DNA of 64,000 bases, taken from NCBI RefSeq assembly GCF_021018895.1, contig NC_079381.1:7528001-7592000 (forward strand). Direction: 5' to 3'. The position numbers were made by a program, and so were the translations under genes. This DNA comes from Seriola aureovittata. Its lineage: Eukaryota > Chordata > Actinopteri > Carangiformes > Carangidae. The notes below the pieces were generated by a model. That model did not search any database. It was not told the origin of the DNA and saw only the letters and a program-made list of their open reading frames with translations. Each line of letters begins with the position of its first letter. The first letter of the stretch is position 1. Shown here in pieces: positions 35,037-46,013 of the stretch.

Positions 35037-37489
35037 AGGTGACAGTTTGTAACCAATTTGTTTTATAGCTTGAGCCAAAATCTGTTTAATGTGGGGTTAA
35101 AGACGTACTGCATGCATGTATGTCATAAAAACCATGTCTAAATATTTGTTTCTGTATTTTTCATCTTTGTGAAACGATATTTCTGCTGATTCATCCTACA
35201 GTCGACAGCATAAACATACAATAGCCAATCAAATGTGATTTTGTAGAGGGGAGCCTCTACCCTAAGATGAAAGTAAAAACATAGAGGATACCCTGAAATA
35301 GCCACATTGGCTAACTGCATATCTAATCGTGTAGATGGTGATGGGCTCGATAGTTTTACACAAACTCTTGGAATCCAGCTAAAAGGTACAGACGTCGCAA
35401 CAGTAAGTAAGCAGGGAAATCAAATCCCTGAACAATTTCATCAAAACCCTCCTAATCTATAGCTCACTCAGTTTCACTCAGAAATATGTCTAAAGCTAAA
35501 GACGATCTGCCATTTTACTATGGTTTTAAGTTGACAGCCATAATGAAAACATCCTTGAAAGCCAAGGTCAGGAAAGTTGGGATATTCCAGCTTTTACAGA
35601 TTATATGTAATATTTATATTTCTTATTATGTAAATGTGAAAGTGACTGCATATTGCAGCTTTAAACTGTGTTTGTCCCTCTTTAAGACTACTCCTAATAT
35701 CTCTCCTCTTGGAGTAGCTTATCCCACACTCGTACACCCCTGCATGGTATGATAGAATGAAGTAATTGGATTTCCATCCTCGCGATGAAATCCATAAAAC
35801 TGCTGCCAAATGTTAATCTCTTATCTACCTGTCCATCACCGCAGAGCAGTATGACAAAGCTAGAGATGAAGAACACTGACTAATCTGGTGTCAGTGCTAC
35901 TTCTGGAGGACAGCTGCTCTTTGTCACATCGTGAAGCCCGTTCAGCACCATGTGGCTTACCTCCTGACTAAGCACAGTTGGTGTGATTTTATCCAGATGC
36001 TACCTGCCAACTGATGCTGCTCCCTATTAAGTAAAGCCTATATAGAAGCGCTGTCCTTTCCCCGCCTCATCAAGGCGGATCACAGGATTTGCTCTGTCAG
36101 ACTGAGCATTGTTTACCTTTGGTTTAGCAAATTACCCGTCATGTGTTACACAAGCTTGCCATTTTCTAAATTGAATTGCACGTATATGGTCATTTCCTCA
36201 ATCCTCTTGGCCTGATTAATCATTTGGAGATGCTGTCTTTTCCTCAGACAATTTGACGTCTTCTTCTGGCGATGTAGATTGATTACCAGATCTGACAAAG
36301 CCCCATTATTTAGTACCACCCCCCCAGAACTGACACAGTGAATCTGGCACCGATGTATAATGGACCACAAGCATCCATTAGGACCAAAAGAAGGGAGGGC
36401 CAACACAACGTCTGACAGCTTGAGCTTTTGAATTTAATTAAATGTGTCACAGGTTTCTGCCTATTTATGGCCTGGATGGAGTAATAGGGACAGGCTGTAA
36501 CTCCAGTGAGCGCAGCATGAAAATTTACCTAATTTATCTCCCACTGTGAACAGAGAGCTGCGTACATATTTTCAAAATGTGAGCACTTGGCGCTGGAGCT
36601 TTAACAACATGCCAGACTCGTGAAATGAATTGTTCAAGAGGAGATAAGGTCAATAAAAAAAAACACACTTTGCAGGATGAGTATTGCTTGTCAGCTCCTA
36701 ATAACAATATTGTTATTCTTTAAAAAACTTAATGATATGACTTAATTCATGGATTTAGATAAGACATTCCCTTAAACTAGAAATCTGGAGCTAATATTTG
36801 TGAGTAAAAACAGCTCGAATCCACCGACCCAAGTCACACATTTGTGATGTCTTGTGATGGTACCACAATGCTGCTCGGACATTAATAAATCGGAGGGAGA
36901 CTTTATGGATCCATATTAGATTTGTCTGAGCATTTGTGATGAAATGAACTTTTCTGGCAGCGACAATCAATCTGTGCTGGAAAAATTACACATTATCCGT
37001 GATTCAGCAGCAGCACAAGCTTTTGTCTCGGCTAAAAAATTGATCCGTCCTAAAGCATACAGGCTTAAAAATGTATTTGAGAACTGATAATCATTCATGT
37101 CTTGTCTTTTATATTGCGCAATACCCTAAGAAGTGTGATTTGACAGTAAAATAGGTTGTGCTTTATCTATTTTTGTTACATTCTGCTGAACATCAAAGTT
37201 GAGGCCTAAGTAGATAAAAGTTTCCCTCAGGCCGTCAAGTGTCAGTAACAATTAAAGTCATGTATAAATAGCAATGAATAAATTAAAGGGACTGAATTTA
37301 AGGCAGTATCCATGGAGCCATCAAAGACCAGTTTCAAGCACAATGCCACTTCAAAATCTTACAAGCTTTAAAAAAAAAAACATTTTAGCCTTTCAAGAGC
37401 TCAATTTATTCTTAGTATCATGTGATGATTACAAAGCTGAAAGGATGTAAACTTCCCGAACAAAATGCTGTACATGGACACCAAGACAT

Positions 37490-37744
37490 TACAACCATAT
37501 GTGAATGGTACCCATTCCACCTTGGTACTGTATATAAAGGTGGACGTAGCCTTCTTGACTTCACCCATAGGCTTCTCAGGAGCGATTTTGAAGCTCAGAG
37601 TGGGCTACTGCACCGTTGCCATCTTGGCAGGACCTGACTACGCCAAACTCCCACCTTATCCAAAAATTTAGGAGCCAGCCTCAAGTGGTCATTTGAGGAA
37701 CTGTAGTTTTTGCCACTTCTGTATTGGCTTCATTTTCCTTGTAG
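37490..37744 (+). repeat. Probable fish interspersed repeat
   Basis: It contains GTATATAAAGGTGGACGTAG, GACTTCACCCATAGGCTTCT, GTTGCCATCTTGGCAGGACC and CTCAAGTGGTCATTTGAGGA ACTG-type text, which I recognise from a dispersed fish repeat. It abuts the Tc1-like remnant starting near 37745. Confidence 0.55.
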
Positions 37745-38030
37745 ATTTCCACTTGGTATTGATATGCTGCTATAACATCCTCAACTTTTCTCAGAAGTCT
37801 TTCAACAAGATTTTAGAACCTGGGGGGATTTTCTCCCACTCAGCTTCAAGAGCATTAATGAGGATGACCACAGATGTGAGGTGATAAAGCCTGGTGCACA
37901 GTCTGTGCTCAAGTTCATTCCAAATGGGGTTGAAGTCAGGGCTCTTTCACATCCAAATGGGTAAACCATTCCTTCATGGACCTATGTACACATTGTCATA
38001 TTGAAATAGGAAAGGGCCTCCCCCACATGC
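37745..38030 (-). pseudogene. Decayed Tc1-like transposase, C-terminal part
   Basis: Read on the minus strand, a broken frame gives FQYDN, then KSPDFNPI, WNELEHRL, TSVVILINALEAEWEKIP. This matches the Tc1/mariner C-terminal region (QHDN..., SPDLNPIEHLW.ELERRL..., L..EW..IP). Stops and frame breaks are present and the His-Leu of EHLW is lost, so it cannot encode an active enzyme. The N-terminal half and the terminal repeats are not visible nearby. Confidence 0.8.
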
Positions 38031-40200
38031 AATATGTGTGACTCACAGCCTTTATCCTTGCTATTCAGAAACTGCAGACACTCATTTGCTACTACTCCTC
38101 TCCTAAAACGAATCCATGCTAAAAGCTATCCGCTGCCTCACACATGTAAACAAACGGTGTCCAAATTTCCCCGAATGCAGATCCTGTTGCAATTAGCTGT
38201 AATTTCCATTTCAGGCAGTGACTTTCAGTGTTTATTTTGGGTCAGACTCAGGGACAGACATTCATGTAATTCAAAGTCAGCTAAAAATCATGTTTTTTTT
38301 TGGACAGCAAGTTGTAGAAAGTGAATAAGCATATTGCTCAAATTCCTTTAATTGGAAAAGAATGACCCATCCCCAACTATGTAAAACACTATGATAACAG
38401 CTCAAGTACACACACATTTGACCATATACTGTAGTGTAATGAAAATTATGTCCCCTGAAAAATGATGAAATCATACAGAGGCAGCAAGGGTTGAAACAGT
38501 TTGAACTTTACCAACTTCTTGTTTCACTTCCAGTGTTCCGTCGCCCTGAAGGCTTGATAGATAACCGTTTGTGCTTAGTCATCCCTTCATGTCCCAAATC
38601 AAGTTTAGCCTGGACTTGTACTGATGACCTAAACTTGTTTTGTGCAAAATGAACAGTTTACTGATGCAGTTTTTTAACTAATAAGATATATGAACAATAA
38701 CTGTAGGATCTATAGAGAGAGTATGAGAGTATCCACATGTATTACTATACTGAAACTCAGTTAAAAGACATCTGAACTGCACATACAGATATTCGACTGT
38801 CTACATTTCTCTGATGTCAAGTAAAATAGAGCAACTGTCACTGCATCCTAATTCTGGCTGATAGCAGAAATAGAAAAGTTGCAAATGACTAAAAATACCT
38901 CAATTAAACTACAATCTACCCCACTTTCACATTGGAGTACTTTCTGCTCACACCAGCACAAGTAGAGATGAAGTGTTATCAGTGGCTACCAAGGTAACCC
39001 GCTTCTGCTGCTGAGGGCTCTGAAAGGACCTGGCAGGGTTAATTACTTAGACGTGAAGTGACAGAAACAGCCACAACATCTGAGACCGCCACAGACAACC
39101 AGGGCAGAGTAAGGTTCAGCTTCCCAAGGTAATTTCAACTGAGAACAGAGCCCAGAGAAGTTTTCAGAGAGGGTTTTTTTCCCTTGTTTATGTGGACGAA
39201 CTATCAGAATCACTTCCACACATGACATCCTCATCTTTTAATATATGGAGGCTAATTTCTGTGCACTCTGAGGAAAGCAGTAATGAAAGGAAAAGCCATT
39301 AGCTGTGCCACCTCACCGACTCTTTTGCGAGCAGACAATCATCTCAAAATCAGAAGTAGATAATGTTTACAATGTATAAATGACAGTCCATATTTCCATG
39401 GCAGCAGCCCAACAGAGCATTTTAGCACAATTTAATATTTGATAGGAACACTTCCTGTAATGGAAACCTTGTGTTTCAGATGCACCTGATGGGAAAAATG
39501 AATAGATAAATAAAAACAGGATGGGGTTAGCAGTCTGGATGTTAGCTACAAAAACAAAGAAATCAAACAAACTAGCCACAAGTCATCTGTTTGAGTCAAC
39601 ACACATTTTTGGAGTGGGTAAAACACCAAAGACAGATATTTAATCTCATGAAATCGTCACCTTAATTTGAACACAGTGAGGAATCCATTGCCCCATCCAC
39701 TATGTATTAATCAGCCATCATTCAATGCTCAGGGAATTATCATACACAAATAAAAAAATAATTGGACTTCTGTACGGACAGAGAATGAGGGATCTGACAA
39801 ACCCATTTAAAATATTGATGAAAAACAGACAGCTGCAGGCAGCGTTGCAATGATCTAATTACTTTCTTCCGCACATCCTCCACAATTACAGTACAGCTGC
39901 CTCCCCAAATCACTGGGTATGTTAATAAGTAAACTATCTAATGCTACAACTCTATTACACTGAAACAAACAGAAGTTGCTGGCTGAGCAGGCCAGATAAT
40001 TGGAGCTCCATGTGAAGTCATCAAGTGTTTATTACAATTTATGTCACGTATTTAGTTTTGAAATAGTGGGTTTCATTGTTTCATGTTCCAACTAGGTAAA
40101 TGTTAAAACCTGCAGTGAGCAGAGAAGACAATTTAAAATCCACAAGTAGAAAAAAAAAAATAAAAAAAAAATAAGATGGCTACATGACTAAAGCCCACTT
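38031..40200. other. Intergenic spacer between the two Tc1-like remnants
   Basis: AT-rich unique sequence with no supported gene. About 39640-39910 is repeat-free, with balanced composition and TAATTA-type motifs, and is a candidate regulatory island. A-rich runs at 40148-40171 precede the second transposon remnant. Confidence 0.5.
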
Positions 40201-40204
40201 AGTT

Positions 40205-40352
40205 CCAAACAAGAGAAATGTTAATCATACTTCCAACCTTGTGCTTGCAAAGAGCCTTCGTGACCTCAACCTCACCCAACACCTTTGAGGTGAATTGGAA
40301 TGCCAACTGTGAGCCAGACCTTACATTGTTGGATCTCCCAACATCAGTGTAC
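40205..40352 (+). pseudogene. Decayed Tc1-like transposase fragment
   Basis: In one plus frame, with two stops, it reads DLNLTQHL*GELECQL*ARPY. This is a worn version of the Tc1 DLNPIEHLW.ELERRLRARP motif, followed by CCAACATCAGTG as in many fish copies. It is independent of the minus-strand remnant at 37.8 kb because the orientation and breakpoints differ. Confidence 0.75.
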
Positions 40353-40415
40353 ATCCATCCATACAATGGATACATATCCAAGGGAGGAGAAACAGCACCC
40401 AGTTTGTTTTGTTTT

Positions 40416-40774
40416 TTTAAAGGAGCTATTTGTAGGTTTTGCTATTGCTACATAGCTAACGTTAGTATTAACCTCTGTTTACTCACTGGTGTAGAAGAAA
40501 CGTTGTAAGTTCAGCATCAAACAGCGGTGGAAAGTAACGCCAATGTTAACGCTTGACTCTATCACGTCTTTTCTTCTACTGAAGTCAGCACGTTAACCAG
40601 CTAGCCCCAGCCCTTCTCTCCATTTTCTGATAGCGACTCAATGCAGCCACCACTCTGCCCTGAAGAAGTAGCGCTGCTCAGAGGTTTTATTATAATATCG
40701 TGTCTTATAAAGACAACAATGGCTGAAGCTCTTGTCAAGTGACAATCATCAAACTTACAAATAGCCCCTTTAAA
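40416..40774 (-). mobile_element. Small inverted-repeat transposable element (MITE) with TTAA ends
   Basis: The ends form an inverted repeat. The left end is AAAGGAGCTATTTGTAGGTTT (from 40419, 21 bases with one more outside), and the right end is the reverse complement of AAAGGGGCTATTTGTAAGTT. Both lie next to TTAA, which suggests a TTAA target. The interior has no coding capacity. Relatives lie at 6439-6725 and 34978-35036. The family name is unknown to me; TTAA targeting is typical of piggyBac-type elements, but the terminal bases do not match the piggyBac CCC start. Confidence 0.75.
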
Positions 40775-41004
40775 GTGTGAGAAATTAAACCCTCTAATAA
40801 ATATTTAAAAAATGAATAACATTAAACATTAAATATCTGACCGAATAGGCAACAATCAAATTAATTTCATTTAATTTCAGAATAAAGTAACCTTATGTAC
40901 TGACTGTGTGTCGGATCTAATCAGATTTGATTTGACAGTGGTCTGGCAACATAAACAAAAAGCCTCACAACTGTCATCAGTTTTTCATTAGTTGTTGTGC
41001 TAAA

Positions 41005-41110
41005 CCCTGATTGGTGCATGGAAGTTTGTGACATCACATTTTTTTTTTTTTTTTTTTTTTTTTTTACAGCTAAGCCCCAACCATTTCAAACCAGTAAGAA
41101 GACCGTAGTT
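41005..41110 (+). repeat. Dispersed repeat family, copy 2, with a 27-base T run
   Basis: The partner of 17425-17560. The shared blocks are interrupted by 27 consecutive T bases at 41039-41065, so the T run expanded or inserted inside an older repeat. Confidence 0.75.
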
Positions 41111-44100
41111 AAAACCTCAAATACAGGAATCTGTCATTGAAATGAGCAAACTTGTTCAACCTTTGGCAGAAACCGTTGTATTTATATAGAACCCCAAAGC
41201 TTGGAGTCATAAGCTGATTGAGAAAATAGCTTTGACATCATCATTAATGCCAGGATATACTGTGGCGCTTAGCTTACAAATCCCTTTGTAGCAGTCTTTA
41301 CCGCCTCAGTGAGCATGGCTTTAAAGCGTGTAGGATCACCTTTGCAGGTTGATGCAGATCTACATCTCCGGTCAAAATATCAAATGACTGACTAAGCCTG
41401 AGGTTCATTATGACACTTGTAACATATGAGTTGGAGGTCTGGTCACAAACGGTGGTCAAAAAAAGCGCGAGAGACGACACCCTGTCATGATACACAAACA
41501 CCTTGGCGCCACACTATATCAGCTATGATGCTCTCGTGTACTTGAGTGAGAAAGGCGTGCTTAGGTTGCATGCATAATTGATTGAGTCACTGGGTTAGAT
41601 GAAAGACAGATATGCTGTTGAGCACAATGAGAGGCGGAAAAAAAAGAAATGTTTCCCTTTGGCTGGGCCATAATGTGAAAGGAAATGGACTGCCACTTAT
41701 CGCAGATGCACTATTATGGATGTCTTGCTTCTTACAAAGTGGATACACGATGATCAAAAGGTTAAGTGAGAGGATTTATTAATAGGACTGCATATACATA
41801 TGATTTGAGCATTTATTTGATTAAGAAGAGTGCTCACCGGGATGGGGCATTATGGGCAATGTTTCTACTGTACAAGGTCTTGAATTTGAATTCTGTGTCG
41901 GTCCGTCGTGGATCACTCAACTCTGAAGTGTCAAATAAGGGCAACAAAGACAAATCAAAACACTTATGACGCTTATCCACAGTATAACCTGTGATGCCTT
42001 TTTTTTTAATAATAGTAGCGATTTACCATGAGACTTTACATCGATATACCTCCTTTGATTGATGCGCATGTATCAGGATAAAAACTGACAGAGTGATGCC
42101 GCTTGCATTCTTTCCAGAAACAAAATTGTCACATTACCTGGATTGATGAATGAATGAATATAGGATATAATGGACTAATGTAGGTCTATGGTGCTCACAG
42201 CTTATACTGCCAGCTGGCACACTCTGGGATTTCCTTCCACCTATGACATTATCTTGGATCATTGGAGAGAATCTCTGTTCTTTAAGGTCACAAAGCAGCA
42301 CTGACTGTTCGTCTCTTTCTGTCTCGTCCTGAAAGTTTGATATTTTATTGAAGATGCTTTATTGCTACTTTATGTAATCTGTCATCTTCTGTGCCCACCA
42401 GCCCTACGCAATCTGTCTGTATAATGCTGCAAAATGAATTTGTGGAGGCAAGTTAGACAGAGAGCTACTTAAAAAAAAAAAAAAAAAACTCAATAGCATC
42501 AAAAGGTTGGGCAGCTACATTTTTTCCCCCCATCTTTTATTTTTTTCAGTTTTTGTTTTCGTTCTCAGATGGTTGTGTGTGGGACATGGTGGCAGAGAAA
42601 CGGAAAAAACAAATAAAGCTTCTGTTGTAAGTTATTTTAGGATCGTTCATTGTTAGCAGCAGAGATGGAAAATTGTGTATCAAAAGAAGTCACCCATTGT
42701 TGGACAAAAGCAATAGTTTGTCTCATGAAATGAAATGAAAGTAAGGGCTACAGCTGACGCTAGACCTCCTCTTAAGACCTCTCTGTTCACAACAATGAAG
42801 TTTTTATTGTTGTTCACTGCTCACTTCTCCGGACTGATCTTCAGCTGGTGTGTCGTGAAATAGATGCACAATGATATTTCGTGACAGCAGTGTTCTGGTA
42901 CTTAGAGCCACATTCAGCTGCTATGTGCATGGCCTTAGAGCAAAATCTGAGCCCCTGTGGATTCCCCCATTCCTCCGCCTGTCTTTAGTATGCATCATGT
43001 TGCCTTTCAACATCCATCAGGTAGAGTGCACACAGCAGAGCCATTTTCTGCCTCTGGTTGGCTTGTGCTGGGTAGTTTGCAGTTTATTTGAGACTATAAA
43101 CAATGCAAATGTACAAACAACTGAAGTAATAAACTACATTTTGACACAGGCAGTTCCAGCTATTGTAGAGTTTGTTATACGGAGCTCTCTGTCTTTTACC
43201 TTCACTAGCACTCAAGTGAGCGCAAGTCCTCAGTGTACGAGTTTGCACCAAACAAGCAGATAGGCAGCTGTCTCAGAGGAAGTTTAGCTTCTTTTCTTTC
43301 TCATTCTCTGTGCTAGGATTTTCACAACAAAAGCCCAAGGCTATCGGTCAGTGGGGATTGGGAATAACTTCTTATAATTTGACACCCACCCCTTTTCGAC
43401 TAACGTTTTCATTCTTCTGCCATTGGTCAAGATGACATAGCACCTCCCAGTGGTTCGTGCATTGACAGGTTTCATATTCTTTTAAATCATGGCTCTCCTT
43501 GTAGCAAAACAGCAGCAACAGAAGAGGCTGTTTTGTAAAAGCCATCAACTGACCAGTCCCAGAAGATTCAGGATCCTGAGCACGGACTGACACGCCACAG
43601 GATTCAGCCAAAATGTTTGCTTGCCCTCTACAAACCAGGGCACTGCAGACACACAGCTCCACAGAGAGCTGCTTCTTCACTGTCTTCACTTTAGGTACTT
43701 TAAGTAGCATTTTGTGTAGGTTCACCTCTTCTAAGGAAAACACTGGGTCTGCTGAGTTCATAGTGGACAGATTCTACTACCATAGCTGTGGAAACAATAT
43801 TAGGCCTTGACAGGAAGTTTACTTAGAACTATGGTAAAAAAAAAAAAAAAAAATTGGGCAGGCAGTCAGATCCAGCTGAGACTGAGACAGGAAACAACAG
43901 GCAGTCAGAAAGTCATATAAAGGTCAAATATGTGCAGAAAGCACTGAAAAAGAACTGAACAAACCTCAGTCGGCCTTTGGCTGTGCAGTGTTTACACATT
44001 TTTGCAGCAGTTTGCACTGTACTTATACAGTATTTGCTGCAGACAGCAAATACAGTATACAATAATACAAATACTAATACTGCGACACTATTTTTCTTAC

Positions 44101-45179
44101 TTTAATTTTTGAAAATACAGAAAAAAAAGTAGTTTTTTTCCTTCCCAGCAGTAAGAAAAACATCTAGTGACATTATAAATATAAAAGATACTATGAAACA
44201 ACCTATTAATGTTATAAAATCAGGGTTATAGATTTCCAAAGCATGATGCTGGTGTTAAGGGTACATGATGAAACTCATTATTAGACCTGTGCCCCTGAGT
44301 TTTGTTATTGTAGCCGAGTTCATGCACTCCCATCTTTAAGTGCCTTCAGTCTTCAGATAGAAGTTTAAAAATTAAAAGCTGTTTTTCCTAAGTGCAGCAA
44401 CACACTATTTTCTTTTTTCCAACGTCGAATATCTCCAATATATATTTGTCGGGAACCATTAGCCAAGGAGTGTTATGGTGCAGTCTGTGATCCCATTTAC
44501 GTAGTATTGGTTGACTGGGTTGTAACCATAAAGCACTTAACCAAAAACTGTGAATGCACTCAAGACACTTTCATGATGGAGGCCAATCTAACCACCCTAA
44601 CCGCCCAAACCACCTACGGAGGTGGTCAGAGACACAGTCGACCATGTCAACAATAACGTTTAAAAAAGGCTGTTTCTCAAGCCCACATAGTGGAGCAACT
44701 TTAACAAGCTGTTCAGACGTGTTTGTCTATGAAATGCATGTTAAAAGATAAATGAGAAACTTAAGTCAAAAAACAAAATGTAAGGAGTGCTGCTTGAGTG
44801 TGGGAAAACAGGTGTCCCTCTGGTGCTCTTCAGCGTGGGGATCTAAATTAAGATTTCTGCCATAGAACATGTAGAAAATTCAATAAGAGATGGAGACAGA
44901 TTAAAACGGCTCTTACAAAGAGAACTGTTCTGGATATACATTTCTTTGTAAATGTTGTTGACTGAGGAATCTGATTTCTTGGGCCTCTGGGCCTCTGAGA
45001 AAGAGAGTCTAGAAACTACTATTTGATACCTTCTTCGAGTGTACTGACATTGAGATGGTCTAAGATGTTATGCATATATATCCATTTGTTGTTTGTTCTC
45101 TCTGTTTCACATGGTTGATTTTGGGATTCCGATTGCCTAATTATGGACTACACCTGTTCATGCTGACGATGTGATTGTT

Positions 45180-45420
45180 TGCCCACCTGCAGATTGAAGA
45201 TAGTGTGCCATATGACTTCCTGGACCTATCATGTTACAACTTCTCTGTCCATTCTGATCATGTGACTAACACTACCTTATAAATGGAAGAGCTCAAAGGT
45301 GGCCATTTTATACTTGCCCTGATGAATGCCTAATGGCTGAAACACATAGGGATGTTTTCATTGTCGAAATGAAGCCATGAGAAAATAACAGCTTTTTAAA
45401 ACACCGCCCTCTTGAGTGCC
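45180..45420 (+). repeat. Probable LINE-like repeat tail
   Basis: It holds CCCTGATGAATGCCTAATGG, then CTGAAACACATAGGGATG and ATAACAGCTTTTTAAAACA. This resembles the fish phrase CTGATGAAGGC...TGGCCGAAAC...TAGG that ends several retroposed elements (memory). Boundaries and class are uncertain. Confidence 0.45.
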
Positions 45421-45988
45421 TCAGATTTTTGCCAAGAATCCAGAATAAATGAGAAACTGTTGTCTGGAAATGCTAGAAATACATTGTAAGATTTTGACTG
45501 CTGTTGGCAAATTTGTGTTTCTGTTGTTTCTTTAAGAAAATATGCCAAAGTTGTCAAAAAAAAAACTTAAATGAAGAAATGTAAAAATGATTTACTAAAT
45601 TCTTATTCAATGACGTGCATGCATCTGCAGGATCACACATTGTTTACTCCTTATAAGTAAAATGTATCCTCCACTGCCTATATCTTCAGAAGTTGATTTA
45701 GCTGCCTGACCTGTTGCACTTAAAAAGAAGCATATTTTGTGTTTCAGTCAGTAGCCTACTGTTAGCTAACATTACTGGCTCTGAGAATGAAAAAGTTAAC
45801 ACTAACTAAACGCTTCCATAATCTCACTGATATTCACACTTGTGAATATGGGTCCCAATATCAATAAATTCATTTTATTACAACTCTCTTCCCCCACTCC
45901 GTTCTTTCACTTAATCTCTCCTGACTGACCTGAATTTGCATTTGTTGAGTCCCAAAACATTACTTAGATTTAGAGCACTATCATTAAT

Positions 45989-46013
45989 AAAAAAAAAAAA
46001 AAAAAAAAAAAAA
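45989..46013. repeat. 25-base A run
   Basis: A pure A homopolymer. No retroposed gene body is recognised next to it. Confidence 0.97.

Larger units (their letters stand above)
28891..37489. other. Intergenic spacer, proximal part
   Basis: No gene is supported. It holds a purine-rich GGAGA tract (29031-29069), a G run (29848-29858), and an inverted-repeat element end with related body (about 34740-35036). Unique stretches at about 31210-31520 and 36430-36650 are rich in AT-type homeodomain core sequences. The open frames here, up to 147 codons on the plus strand at 33624-34067, have no recognisable domain. Confidence 0.55.

Noticed and set aside
43372..43761. 129-codon minus-strand open frame
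   Set aside because: No family resemblance, no neighbouring exon in phase, and no poly(A) signal in a suitable place.
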